Source: Anthoceros angustus (taxonomy: Eukaryota; Streptophyta; Anthocerotopsida; Anthocerotales; Anthocerotaceae). From it: a DNA stretch of 64,000 nt. The position numbers were made by a program, and so were the translations under genes. Shown in pieces: positions 37,378 to 50,500 of the stretch (positions within the stretch are counted from its first letter, which is position 1; each line of letters starts with the position of its first letter). Where the stretch lies: positions 1,240,001-1,304,000 of the forward strand of contig MU008166.1 in the NCBI GenBank assembly GCA_010909165.1, written 5' to 3'. The notes under the pieces were generated by a model. It searched no databases, was not told the origin of the DNA, and saw only the letters and a program-made list of their open reading frames with translations.

Positions 37378-40300
37378 TCTCAACCTCACAACACGGACTA
37401 GGCTCCAAGTAGCCCGCCGTCCACTGACGACTCGCAGGCCACCTCCTCGAGGTGCTGCTCTTTATTACAAGAATACAACGATGGAATCTGGCTATCTACG
37501 CCCAACTCACACGCCTTGATTCCATGACAAGCTCACTAGCTAGCTCTCCACAGCTCTCTCAACACAAGGCTTGCGCACTTCTTGCCTCGCTCTCTCAAAG
37601 AGTGAGTCCCACTTGTAACTTGTTCCTCAAAGCCCTTGTTCTAGCCCTTATATATCCATGACTGACCTTAACTAGGCATTTGTTAAATCTAGGGATTCTT
37701 ACGGACCACTAATCACTAAGAGTCCTCTCTAGGCAGCTCTTCATTTGTGGTCAGCAATTCCTCTCTAACAAGAGATTGCATGAAGCATGCAACACATGCA
37801 TCTTCTTAACAGGACTACTAACTTAGCTTTTACCTTTTCAACTTTTCACCTTTCTACCTTGTTTCACCAATGTCACATTCTCCCCATCGGAAGATGTCAT
37901 TGTCCTCAATGACCTCCAAAGGTAACGCGAGATCATCCATGATCCTTGTTGCACATCTTCAAGTGAAACCCAGATCTCGTGATAACCACGAAGCCTTACG
38001 GATACTCGGTACATTACCACAGAGGGCACTTCTCTCTCGCCAGAATTCAACAATTTCCATGAGACCATGATTGTGTTGAACCAGGATGACATAATCCTTC
38101 CTGTTCATATCTTCATTCTCTTTCGAAATCACAAATGGTTTCAGCAAAGAGACATGAAACACATTATGAGAGAAGATCCATTCAGGCAACTGTAGTTTGT
38201 AAGCCACATTTCCAATGCGCTTCAGAACTACGAAAGGTCCTCCATACTTAGGCCTTAACTTTGAGGTCAGCCCTTGTGGTAGTGGGAAATTCTTCAATTT
38301 CACCCACACCTTGTCTCCTACTTGAAACTCTGCCTCTTGCCTGTGCCTGTCAGCAAACTTCTTTTGCCTGTCCTGAGCCTTGGCCAATATCTTCTTAGCA
38401 ACTTCATGCAGCCCTTAAGCGCTCAATGAATTCACGTGGTTCTCTGTGCCTCTCAAACACGCTAGCATTCAACATGGAAACTACGTCCATTGCTTCACAT
38501 CATCCGAAAAGGTGTGTAGCCCTGGAGCTATGTACGGTGTTATTATAACAAAATTACGCATCCTCAAGATGATTACTCCGGCCTACCGGTCCATCCGTAT
38601 AGTGTCGTAAGTATTCTTCTTGGATGCTCACCCTCTGTTGATCCATCTATCGGTGGTACGTGCTCATACATAATTGCACTCCTAAGCTCTTCATAAGTGC
38701 TACAAACTCGCAGAACTGGGATCTCGCCACAACTGCATAGGCGTCCATGTAACACATATACATGCTTCTTGAACAATGAGCAACTTGAGCTTTCACCGCT
38801 TCAGTAGGGATGAAGTGTGCTTGCTTGAATCTATCAACCACATCATGATAGTGTGTCCATTATCGGGCAATGGCATAATGAAATCCATTGATATACTTTT
38901 CCAAGGCCCACTTGGAATAGGGGTTGCAACAAACCTCGGATTTGTCTCCACCTTATCCTCGCCGATACCACACAAGACTTAACATACTCAACAAGATGCT
39001 TGTACATTCCAGCCAAAAATGCCTTTCTCAACTTCTCATAAGTTGGGTCAATTCCTCTATGACCGTGACTTGGCACATCATGACACTGCAAGCAACTTCC
39101 TTCTCAACACATGAGAATCGTGAATCACAATCTGTTTTGCTTGAACATCAACAAGCCATTTCTAAGCTTAAACTTAGATCCGGTTGCTCCACTTCATTGA
39201 TCCAATCCGATTAATGGATCTCGCGGATAAGCTTCCTTGATCTGCGTGTGAGTGTCCTTGGCTCAATCACCATCTTGGCTCTCGAGCTCGCGGCCTCTGC
39301 TGCGCTCCTCGATTTCTTCGGAAATTTCCTCTTGAATTGCCTCTTGTAATTCCATTTCCGATGTCCTTAGCTCCTCTGACACTACTAGAGCTTCCTCTAG
39401 TCCGGGCATACCACCTGCACGCCTCGAAATCTTGGAGGAGTTGGATGTACTAAGATGGAAAGTATCTTGAATGGCATCTGCTGTAATGGCCTCGCCAATG
39501 TAGTTGGACTATGCAACTCAATTCTGCTAGCACCCAATCCTTCAAACCAAATGCCCATGCGCTTTGTCATCTTCACTCATGGTAGTGGTTGCATGACTTT
39601 CATCAAGGTACTTACATAATCTCGACAAGACTGCTTGCTTGATATTGTCAAGCTTGTACTTAGACGCAAGCCTGTTGGAACCGCTTCTTGAGGGCTTCTT
39701 TGAAGGATGCCCACCGTGATGGTATGTGCCTTACTGGGCAACATTAGCACCATAACCGCCACTGCACCAAAGCATAGCCCTTTAAAAATTGCCAACAAGA
39801 CCTAAGTAGTACTCGGCTCAACACGGATGAGGCGAGATAAGTCTCAATAGAATAGATCCAAGAATCAATGACTTGCGGATCTCTTTCTCCCTCATACTTA
39901 TCTGGTAGGGCTAGCTTCATGCTCGATTTGAGCCACTTTGAAGATGCTCACGAATTCCGGAAGATTTCTTGTTGTTCTTCCGCATCTTCGCCTTGTTGAG
40001 TGGGCCTGGATTCTTCTTTGTCTTCTTCCTTGAAGTCATTACATCGTCAAGACACACGGAAGAACTTGATAAAGTACTTCCACCATCCGTTCTTCAGTCC
40101 TCGACTTCTCCGGATGGGCTGCTGTGCTCTCGGTAGCTCTCACTTCCTCTTGTTCTGACGATGATGAATCTTTAGGCGGTTGAGGCGGATGATCGGAGAC
40201 CGCCGCTTCTTCACCTCTCCTTACGCTTCTCATTGACCATCTTGTGCACTCTCTAGTCACTCGGAGGAATGGACTACGCCCGATACCACTCAAGTAACAC

Positions 40301-40867
40301 CCCTCATCGGAAGGAAGCGTCAAGTCTTGGCTTCCCAGTCTAGGACCTCGCCAATTCACTCCACAAGAGACTTGCACGATTCTCAACGCCTCAACCTCAC
40401 AACACGGACTAGGCTCCAAGTAGCCCGTCCACGGCTCATGAGCCACCTCCTCGAGGTGCCGCTCTTATTACAAGAATACAACGATGGAATCGGCTATCTC
40501 GCCCAACCGGCTCGCCTTGATTCCATGACAAGCTCACTAGCTAGCTCTCCATGCCTCTCAACACAAGGCTTGTGCGCTGCTGCTCTCTCAAAGAGTGAGT
40601 CCCACTTGTAACTTGTTCCTCAAAGCCCTTGCTCTAGCCCTTATATATCCCGCCCGACCTTAACTAAATTAAATCTAGGGATTCTTACGGACCACTAATC
40701 ACTAAGAGTCCTCTCTAGGCAGCTCTTCATTTGTGGCTGTAGCAATTCCTCTCTAACAAGAGATTGCATGAAGCATGCAACACATGCATCTTCTTAACAG
40801 GGCAGCTACTAACTTAGCTTTTTACCTTTTTCAACTTTTCACCTTTCTACCTTATTTCATCAGTGTC
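37378..40867 (-). mobile_element. Ty3/gypsy LTR element, internally deleted (no reverse transcriptase found)
   Basis: Two roughly 480-bp direct repeats (about 37378-37873 and 40387-40867) share AACCTCACAACACGGACTAG, TAGCTAGCTCTCCA and ACTTTTCACCTTTCTACCTT. GTTAC flanks the element at 37373-37377 and 40868-40872, a candidate 5-bp target duplication. Coding remnants read on the minus strand. From right to left there is a gag-like piece (39798-39577), a zinc-binding integrase N-part (HRGIDPTYEKLRKAF), an integrase core in pieces (PWKSISMDFIMPLP; VDRFKQAHFIPT) and an integrase C-part (38387-37959). LTR ends do not show a clean TG..CA. 38.4-40.65 kb appears base-degraded (see findings). Confidence 0.75.
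37959..38387 (-). pseudogene. Gypsy integrase C-terminal region
   Basis: Reads [51 protein letters not shown] and [13 protein letters not shown], the characteristic end of chromovirus-type polyproteins just before the 3' LTR. Open for 142 codons, but its upstream partner frames are broken. Confidence 0.85.
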
Positions 40868-41035
40868 GTTACTCTTTCCCAATATATCTCCATCTATTCC
40901 CCCACTAGGAAAAGGAAAAAGGGAAGCGTGATTTGACTGGATCACACTGTGTATTATATGCATGACTCTGGCGGCCATGTTGCTCGGACAGGACGACAGC
41001 GCGGTCACACCAGCCGCATCGGTTTCGCAGGTGGG

Positions 41036-44000
41036 ATGGGCAGGCTCGTCGTCCCCGGCCTGCTTCTGTGTCTAGTGATAGCCACCGGCTTTATTTCAAG
41101 CAGCCACGCTACCCCGGAAGAAGGTGGGGGGTCAGTGCTGGATGCGTGCCAGTTTAAATCTGCCAGGGAGCTCTTCCTCTGAGCCGTCTTGTTTGTCCAT
41201 CAGGTGATACGTTGATTTCGATTCTCCGGCAATGGGATGCCTCGTTCCCTACCTGGGTGCCTGGCGCGGATCCTTGCCAGCTGCCGGTGTGGGAGAACGT
41301 GACCTGCGACCAGAATGGATTCGTCGTGGAGCTGTAATGAACGTTTGCCTTGCCCTGATATGAGAGCCGCCTTATGGGTCTTGGGTGATCGTGTGTTTGT
41401 CGGTCTGTCGATGTGCAGGAAAGTTAGCAACAGGAATATCATGGGGCCGCTGCCGCCGGAGATCGGCGACCTGGTGCACTTGCAGGTGCTGGATGTGAGC
41501 AACAACGGGGGCACCAACAAGAACATGTTCACAGGGGCCATTCCGGACTCGCTCTCCAAGCTCACGTCCCTCTGGTCGCTGTGAGACGCTTTCCTTTCAT
41601 GCCAGTATACTTTGTGGCTGCAGCTGCAGGAGTACTAGGGGGCTGAATCGTGATCTGAACCGGTGCGGATCTGCGGAATGCTCTGCAGGAATCTGAGTAC
41701 GATCGGCTGGAACTCGAGCTTTCCGCAAGTGGTCACCACTCTTCCCAACCTGGAGGAGCTGTGAGTTCAATACTTCACTTCGTTGAGATCACTGCATCCT
41801 GGTTGCCTGTGCAGATTGCATCTGATGCTACGTAGCGCTGGTTTAATGTTGTACATACTCACCTATTTGTGCAGCTTCATCAGTGAGGCGAACTTAGTCG
41901 GACCCTTGCCACCCAAGCTTTTCACGGATCTCAAGAAGCTTCGGACTTTGTGAGCATTATCCCTCGCAAGAACGATGTCTCATCACCTGGCTCACGCATT
42001 TGATTCTCACTGTCAGGTGATTCATGGATTTGCTTGAGCAGGTACATCGGGGGTAACAACCTTGCGGCCAACTTGAAAGATTTCGCCTCCCTCACGACGC
42101 TTACTGAACTGTATGGCAACTCTTCTTCCGTTGCTCAACTGCTTTTCTTGACGATTTCGGCTTGCATCTACTTGACATCTTTCTATATTCTCTCAGGTCA
42201 TTTTCAGGCAGCATTTTGAACCAAACACTGCCTCCAGAGCTTGCCAGCCTCACCCAATTGACGTACCTGTAAGCTGCGGTCTCTCCAGCAAGGGATTTCT
42301 GGCTCAAGATGTCTTTGTTTCGATCAGTCCCGACTGCAGTAACCCTGATCTCCGGACCACTTGCAGGAACTTGCAAGATTCGGCTCTTTTCGGCGGCCTC
42401 CCAGAAGCCTTTGGCAATTTGACAAACTTGAATAACCTGTGAGTGAATGTGGTGGCACTTCATGTTGTAGTGCAATTACCACTGCGCATGGATTTTCGGA
42501 ATTTCGTCCGGTCAGTGTGGACTGGAACCAAGGGACAGTTTGTGAGCATTCCTTTCTAAACGCAGGCAGCTGGACGACAACCTGTTGACGGGACGCATTC
42601 CCGAATCTTGGAGGGCATTGACAAACTTGTCAACATTGTGAGTTTCCCCTGACAACATGTCCGGGGCTGATGCCCTGTCTTGCATTAATCATTTTTCATT
42701 TGGATTGCGCAAAGCTCCTAAGAATCGATGTATTTATCGTGGACACAAATGCGCAGACGGATGGACTCCAATTCCCTGACTGGAGAATTTCAGTTGTGGT
42801 TGCTCACAGACTTGCCAGACCTACAAAACCTGTAAGTATTGTCACTACAGTTCCCGTCATTGCACTTCATTGGGAAGCATGAGCATGAGCATTACTGTCT
42901 GACCTGGTTTGTCATCTGCCTGCGATCTCCCGCAGAATGTTGACTGGAAGCAACCATTTTGGCCCAATGCCCGGCGCAGATCTATTTGCCAAGTTCAATG
43001 ATCTGTGAGCTGTTCAGATCCTGCTACCGATCGCAAGTTGGCTTTATTGCAGAACTCCGTTGCAGGAATGATATAAACTTCTGTGGGTTCCTGTATCATG
43101 CAGGCGTTTTGACTGCAATTACTTCAACGGCACCGATCCCTTCCCAGACGCGTGCGTGCATCTTGCAGCAGCTGCCAGCTGTTTCCGGACCAAGTTTCTG
43201 TGTCCTGTGTTAAAGCTCCTCGAAGTTATCCATCTAAACGTGCTTCGTGTGATCCTTGGCAGGCCGTCTGGTTACAAGTACCGAACGAAGACCAATTGTT
43301 ACGATGGATCGTCTGCAGCCGACCTGCAGAAGATAATCACACAGTGTAAAAAGACAGAGGACTGCCCGACGTTTAAAGCCGAGGTCATTCTAGGCCACAA
43401 ATGTCCTCCTTGCCCTGCATTTCAGTATGTTAGAAAAGGGAACCCCATCACCAATCCTTGCGTCTGTGGTTTTGGAGGAGGTGACGAGCAATCCATCAGC
43501 TAGCCTTGTTTTCCTGTTTTCCGATCTCCTGATTGGACCACGGTTGCAGGCCTGCCAGCTAACCGTGATCATGCCATCTCTTAGGCCCGAAGCATCCGAG
43601 CAAGGCAGTTCCAAGTGGTGCTGTGGTCGGCGGTGTCTTGGGATTGCTGGCTGTCTTCTGCGTTATTGTGGGGTACATCCTGTGGAAGCGAAGGGAGCAT
43701 TTCTCATTCCTAGACAAATTCAAAGTGAAGAGGGAGGAAGGTCAGGAACTTTTCTGCTGCTGTCCCCGGCCACATCATCCTGTCGGTTGGTCGCAGTCCT
43801 CTGAATCTGCGCGTATCGCTGTGGAACAGTTCGTGGTGACTGGGAGATTCCCGCAGGCGTACAGAGGTTCAGTGCTGAGGAACTTGCCAAAATCACAGAC
43901 AACTTTGGTGATTCTCACGTCATCGGTGCTGGAGGGTTTGGCAAAGTCTTTTTTGGGCAACTGGATGATGGCAGGGCTGTGGCAATTAAGTGTGCTTCTC

Positions 44001-44431
44001 TCACGAGCTTGCAGGGAGCTACGGAATTCAGGAACGAAATTACATTGCTAAGTAGGTTGCACCATCGTCACCTTGTCCGACTGGAAGGCTTCTGTGAAGA
44101 GGCGGACCTTCAGGTGAGCCTTCTTCCTTCTTCGCTATGCCTATAAATCCCTTTGCAAGAGTTTGCAAATGATGTACAATTCCTGATACTACTGGGCTTG
44201 CGTGGTGCAGGTACTGGTGTATGAGTTCATGAAGAAGGGCAACCTGCATTCCCATCTTCTCGGTAGGTCAATGTTTAGGGCTAATTGGCAGCATTGCTTG
44301 TGATACAGTGATGTTGTTCCTAACGTTTAGCTGTGATGCAGGCAAGATCACCAGTACACCCTTCATTGGTACAATAGGTTGGAGATCGCTGTCGGAGTTG
44401 CGCAAGGCCTAGAGTACCTCCATTCTTTGGC
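41036..44431 (+). pseudogene. LRR receptor-like kinase 2, 5' part (interrupted by copia element)
   Basis: Tandem paralogue of LRR-RLK 1 with the same exon pattern. Exon 1 gives a signal peptide (VVPGLLLCLVIATGF); exon 2 is 41204-41333 (WVPGADPCQLPVWENVTC). One-LRR exons follow (NRNIMGPLPPEIGDLVHLQV; NLVGPLPPKLFTDLKKL; LTGRIPESWRALTNL). The Cys cluster is CPPCPAFQ and NPCVCGFGGG, the membrane span VVGGVLGLLAVFCVIVGYIL, and the kinase start VIGAGGFGKVFFG with VAIKCAS and EFRNEITLLSRLHHRHLVRL. The last exon before the insertion (KITSTP..; [13 protein letters not shown]) lacks one base near 44362 relative to its sister. Kinase exons resume at 53113 beyond the element. Start chosen at 41036 because it gives a signal peptide; an upstream in-frame ATG is at 40958. 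Confidence 0.8.
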
Positions 44432-44465
44432 GGTACATATGACTTGCTGTTTCAGATGTAAGGAG

Positions 44466-44658
44466 TGTTTGGGATGTGAAAGCAGGAGAAGAGAGCATAA
44501 AGCAATTGTTGAATATGAGAATGAATACAAAAAGAGTTTAATAAAGTATACATATGAGCCTATACTAGGCTAGGCACCCTTTCATCTAAACAACCCTAAT
44601 ATAAACTACCTAAACATAATTAACCTGTGGGAATTAACGGCGAGTCGTTAACCGAACA
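44466..44658 (-). repeat. Copia 3' LTR (left end)
   Basis: 193 bp, TG..CA ends. Matches the right LTR almost perfectly except for its last 60 bp, where CAGG and CCAGG in the right copy appear as shorter or changed strings. Confidence 0.9.
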
Positions 44659-44873
44659 CCTCCCTTAAGCGCAGTGGGAGTGAAGGCGGGCGGCGAGACC
44701 TCGTGAGACGGTGGAGGACGATCACAAGGAGGATGCAGGCTCGGGGCACTCATCACTGTAGGGACGTGAGGTGGAAACGATGGAGCCTGCTATAAACCTG
44801 GCAATAGCGTATGCTACGCTCCTCGCTGTCATATTTGCTGGAATCCAAGCTGTGAGCGCGATTCTTCTGCACG

Positions 44874-45179
44874 ATGCCTCCAAGTGAGTCCAAGCGGCGC
44901 GGGAGCAGAGCTCGGAAAAAGAAGCTGCCCAAGCAGCAACCTGCTGAAGAAGAGTGGGACGAAACCCACGTGGTCGGCACCAGTCTGAGGGTTGGAGGGT
45001 GGAAGGTGCTCTTCAATGTCAAGATGTGCTGGGCAAGGCCAGCGAGGGAAGGGGAGGTACCAGAGGACACAGGAGACGAGGAGAACCTACTGAAACCTCT
45101 GCAGGAAGCACAAAGGCTGCTTGACCTGTTGAAATTTCGGCAGGAGGAAGAGAGGAGACGGCACAGTCCAGGTGATTAG
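44874..45179 (+). CDS. Antisense 101-codon open frame between copia RNase H and the 3' LTR
   Basis: I do not recognise this protein. It begins MPPSESKRRGSRARKKKLPK, strongly basic, continues EEEWDETHVVGTSLRVGGWK and ends in a charged helix (RLLDLLKFRQEEERRR). It runs opposite to gag-pol in the 770-bp non-pol region next to the 3' LTR. Antisense frames in this place are known in some plant LTR elements (Retand and RIRE2 of the gypsy superfamily). It could be chance; codon evidence cannot be tested from one copy. Confidence 0.35.
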   Translation: MPPSESKRRGSRARKKKLPKQQPAEEEWDETHVVGTSLRVGGWKVLFNVKMCWARPAREGEVPEDTGDEENLLKPLQEAQRLLDLLKFRQEEERRRHSPGD

Positions 45180-45426
45180 ACTTTCGTTGAGCTTCATCCA
45201 CATGCATGTGTAGGCTGACCGCTGACGCCTGTGACAGTGCTAACCCCTCCACATCCACTGGAGGTACTTGACCATGAAGGCAGGCGGGGATCAGCAACAT
45301 CACAAATCTGAGGCTCGAGGCCTCACCCGTAAGTTCCTCTCCATCCTATTATGGATTGGGCCTGAAATATGGCTGATAATCAATAAGCCCTAGGCCTTCC
45401 ATGTGTTTCTGGTGCTTATCCTTAGG

Positions 45427-46837
45427 CAAGGCCTTCGTTAAGATGTCGTGTGTTATTATCTGTGGGGACATAGAGGATTTTCACTAACCCCCTCTCAGCA
45501 ACATCTCTAACGTAGTGGTGATGTACCTCGATATGTTTCGTCCGAGCATGGAAGCGAGGATTGGCGGCAGGCGATGGCGATTGGTTGTCACGAGCGGTGA
45601 GTTGGTCTGTTGTCTGCGCTGTCATGTAGGAAAGACCGCTCCCATTCAACCTCCTTTGTAGCATCCGTCAAGGATTTGTACTCAGCTTCTGTACTTGACA
45701 GGGCAATGCTAGTCTGCTTCTTACAGCTCCAGTTAATGGTGGCCTGTGCTAGAAGAAAGACATATGTGGAGAGACTCTTGCGGCTATCACTGTCCGAGGC
45801 CCAGTCTGCATCCGTGTACCCCTCGAGCACAAGGTGAGACTGTCCAGTATGCTTGTAGCATAAGCCAACATAATGTGTGCCTTTTAGATAGCGGAAAATT
45901 CTTTTCACTGGCCTGGCACGCCGGATTGTCGAGGAATTGTGAGGCGGTACTAACTGAATGTTGAACGTCAGGCCTTGTCCAGTTGCTAACAAATATTAGG
46001 CTACCGATAGCCTGGCGATATGGAACATCAAGCATTTCTTGCTTGTCAGCATCTATGGAAGGAGACTCATACCTTGTAAGCTTGGTCCCAACAGCGACTG
46101 GAGTAGAGGCAGGATGGGCCTGTCCCATGTTAAAACGATGTAAGATTTCAGCTATGTACTTATGCTGGTGAATAATCAGCATGCCTTCAGATCTATCCCT
46201 GAGGACCTGTATTCCCAAACAGAATAACAGGTCACCACTGTCCGTCATTTCAAATGTGTTTCTTAAAAGTGTCTTGACATGTGACAGGATGGTAGGGTTG
46301 CTGGCTGCGAGTATCACATCGTCAACATAGAGTGCAAGTATAACATAAGCTGAGCCATCTCGAAACAGATAGACGTTCGAGTCAGCTTTGCACTGTTTGA
46401 AGCCAAGATTCTTCAGGGCAGTATCACATCTTTTATACCATCGTTCTGCACTTTGTTTCAAGCCATAAAGGCACTTGATTAATAGGCAAACGTGGTCAGG
46501 ATGTGCAGAGTCAACGTAGCCTTCTGGCTGCTCCATGTACAATTCCTCTTCGAGGATCCCATGAAGGAAAGCCGTGCAAACATCCATCTGCTGTAACTCA
46601 AGGTCATATTCTGCTGCAAGGGCCAAAATAATTCGGATAGATTGAGCACGCAACGGGGGAGAAGGTTTCCTGGTAATCTAAACCTGCAACTTGGGTGAAC
46701 CCCCTGGCGCACAACCTTGCTTTGTAGCGAGCAATATGTCCTTGTGCATTAAGTTTGTGTTTAAATACCCACTTACAAGTGATTGCCTTTCGTTTTGCAG
46801 GTCTGGGTACTAAACGCCATGTACCATTTTTCATCAA
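45427..46837 (-). pseudogene. Copia reverse transcriptase and RNase H
   Basis: Minus-strand frames 46837-46604, 46653-45787 and 45992-45427 together carry the copia RT start (WRLVPRPAKRKAITCKWVFK), KARLCARGFTQ, DVCTAFLHG, CLYGLKQS, the catalytic YVDDVILA, FEMTDSGDLLFCLGI and the RNase H marks DADWASD and SSTEAEY, with HIEVHHHYVRD near the end. Two frame changes break the chain. Confidence 0.9.
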
Positions 46838-47552
46838 GTCATTGTCGCCATCGACAAACTTCCATTCTCTTTATGCGGTCCGATGGCGCTTACGGAGAGA
46901 AGTCGGCTCGGAGGATGTCTGAGGTGCGAAGGTCAAGCGACATGTCGTCTCAAAATCAATGCTCGCATATGGTGGTTCCCTCCATTCAGAAGGCGGAGGT
47001 CTATGTCTGGAGGAACGGCGAGGGCCTGCATCCTCGGGATCTCGGGCTGTGCCAGTTAGGTCCGGGCCGAGGAGGCTCATCGTCCTCGGAAGATATAAAA
47101 TCCAACACTGGATCAAGATGATTTCCAAGATCTAAATCAACATCTAAATTTCCGATCACATTCATCTTGATCAGGGCCTAACATATCAATGTCTGCTGCA
47201 GGTGCAAGAGGATCTGGCTGATCATTATTATTACCACCAGCAGCAGGGCCTGGAATAACAGGAGGTAATCCTGGATTAGCTGGAGCGGGTCCTGGAATGA
47301 CTGTAGGTGGATTAGGTAAGTGTCCATCAGCGTCCATAGGATACGAAGATAAGGGACCCGTGTGTCCTCGAGAAAAGCATCTTCATAGTCATCAAACTGC
47401 TCAAAAGGATCAGAAGATTCGTCTCTCAAGGGAGCAGATTGCAAGGGCTCTAAGAAGGTAACACTCCTCGCAAGGACAGGTTGCTTGGAAATGGGGTCAA
47501 TTAACTTGTATGCCTTCATTTATTTGTAACCTACGAATATAAGGCGTTTTGA

Positions 47553-50500
47553 GCGATTGTCTAACTTCCGTCTTTTGTCCTCATGTATGTAAGCATAGGC
47601 CTTGGAGCCAAAATCCTAAGATGAAGGAGGCTAGGCTTACGCCGAACAACTCGAATGGTGTTGTGTTGGGGACAATGGAAGTACTCGGCAACTGCTCGAT
47701 GTATGTTGAGGTGACAACTGCCTCTGCCCAATAAGGGGATGGGAGGCCCGACCATAGCAACATGGCTCGGGTCATACCCATCAAGGTCTGGTTCTTCCTT
47801 TCTGCAACGCCATTTTGTTGCTGCGTATAAGGTACGATTAGCTGGTGAATAATTCCTTGAGTAGAGAAGAGGGTTGCAAAGGACTGATTCACGAATTCTG
47901 TCCCATTGTCAGATCTAAACATCTTAAGGAGGCAGCCTGTTTGGCGCTGCACCGTGATCAGCCACTCTTGAAAGATAGGGAAAGTCTCATTTTCCTCTTC
48001 ATAGGGAATGTCCAGTGTACCTTGTATAGTCATCTAATGGTGAAATAATAGCCCCTCAAGTGAGGAAACTGGCGGCGGATATGTCGATGCACAGATACTA
48101 GGGGTTGAGAGGATATGTGAGCGGGACCCGTCGGAAAGGTTGCTCCTTCCGCTTAGCAAGGGCATGTTTCACATAGGGGAGCTCCTTTAGGTGGACGGTG
48201 AGGCTCACGATAGCAATCACTAGTACTAAGGGATGCTAACGACTTGCGATTTAGATGTCCAAGCCGTGCATGCGGAGAATAGATTCTTTGTTTGAAAGGT
48301 TTCTGCACTTGTAGAGTTAGCTTAATTTGTTTGTCAGAAGAAAAGTCCACTGTAGAGATCATGCTCGGTAGAGCCTTAAACACGCATCTGAGGGTGAGTC
48401 CTTTCGAGAGAAGCACAGGAGCCATCCTGGGTAGTAAAACTCGAGCTTAAGCGGTACTTAAGGAGAGGAGGTTCTTAGCCATACTAGGAACATATAAGAC
48501 CTCTGTCGGGATTAAAGTAGACCCATCACTCACCAAGCAGGTGAGCCTTGTCCTAAGATCTGCAGACTAGTGGTATTACGCTCATCACCTAAGTACACTC
48601 TGCCTATAGTAGGCGAAGGAGTAAGGGATGTGAAGAGGGACTCATCCCGACATATGTGGGGTGGCCAATCAGTACCAGTGCATCCCTGTTAAGGTAGACA
48701 AATGCGCTAGGATTTTGACCATGGGTTTGTTGGAATCTGCAGGCTTGTCTCGACAATGGCGAGAACGGAAGGCTTGCGAGGCTCCCGGCCTTCTTTTCCT
48801 ACATTCATTCGCCCAATGACCGGGTTTGCCGCGCAATTGCAATTACCGGTCGTTTTATAGAAGGGCTGCCTCATGGCGTTGGCCTTCATTTACTGTTGCC
48901 TCAGTTGGAAAGTCATGTCGCGTTTTATCTCTTTGTACTCGCCCACGGAAGGTCGGCCTCATCGACTTTGGCTTTTCAGACCGACATGAGCACCTTTGCT
49001 CTTCACGGAAGAGTGCACCTATCACCTCGTCTAAGGTGATTTGAATCATCTCCGGCGGCATGGCGGCCATAGCACATCGGATGGGGACATTATGGGCGAA
49101 TCTGAAATTTTGATAAGCGGGTGGCGGTGGTGAGCAATTGAGCTATCCGTCCACCTCGTCCATCCACGGTACCAAGTGAGGTAAGTTGAGCTTGAAGGTG
49201 TCTAAGCTTCTTTGGTGTGAGCAAGAACTTTGTCTCCTTCTCGCATTTTCAATCCATAGAACTCCATACGCAGTATGCAGTGTGAGGGCGTTATTAATCT
49301 TGTCTTGGCTTTCCAATTGTGACCCGGATCTCACGGCTTTGGTGAGGAACTCAATTTGAGGGATAAGGTCCTCGGTCGGGCCGAGAAACAAGGAGAGCGA
49401 TTCCAACAGTTGGAATGTGACCATTTTGTCTTTATCTCGGGGAGGTGAGGGCGGTTCGGGGATAGAACCATCGACAATGCCCGGACTCCTCGAGCCAACA
49501 ACGTCAACTTCATCCGCACTCTCCACACCTCGTGCCGCCATTAAATCATCTTTTCCTTGAGTTCGGATGTAAAAGCGATTGTCTAACTTCCGTCTTTTGT
49601 CCTCATGTATGTAAGCATAGGCCTTGGAGCCAAAATCCTAAGATGAAGGAGGCTAGGCTTACGCTTCACAACTCGAATGGTGTTGTGTTGGGGACAATGG
49701 AAGTACTCGGCAATCTGTTGATGTATATGAGGTGACAACCGCCTACCAATAAGGGGATGGGAGGCCCGACCATAGCAACATGGGTCATACCCATCAAGGT
49801 CCAGTTCTTCCTTTACGCAACGCCATTTTGTTCTTGCGTATAAAGATACGATTAGGTGGTGAATAATTCCTTGAGTAGAAGAGGGTTGCAAAGGAGATTC
49901 ATTCATTGTCGATCTAAACATCTTAAGGAGGCAGCTTTGGCGCCGTGATCGACCACTCTTGAAAGATAGGAAAGTCTCATTTTCCTCTTCATAGGGAATG
50001 TCCAGTGTACCTTGTATAGTCATCTAATGGTGAAATAATAGTCACCTCAAGTGAGGAAACTGGCGGCGGATATGTGCACCGATGCTAGGGGTTGAGAGGA
50101 TATGGCGGGACCGTCGGAAAGGTTGCTCCCATACATTTAGCAAGGGCACGGGTTTCACATAGGGGAGCTCCTTTAGGTGGTGAGGCTCACGATAGCAATC
50201 ACTAGTACTAAGGGATGCTAACGACTTGCGATTTAGATGTCCAAGCCGTGCATGCGGAGAATAGATTCTTTGTTTGAAAGGTTTCCCGCACTTGTAGAGT
50301 TAGCTTGCTTTCTTTTGCTGCAAGACAGGTAAAGTCCAACTGTAGAGATCATGCTCGGTAGAGCCTTAAACACGCATCTGAGGGTGAGTCCTTTCGAGAG
50401 AAGCAAGCAGAGCCATCACAGGGCTGTTAAGCTCGTAAAGCGGTACTTAAGGAGGAGGTTCTTAGCCATACTAGGAACATATAAGACCTCTGTCAGGATT

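Noticed and set aside
44874-45179. Captured host gene in the copia element
   Set aside because: No recognisable domain or intron trace. Kept only as an antisense open frame of unknown status.
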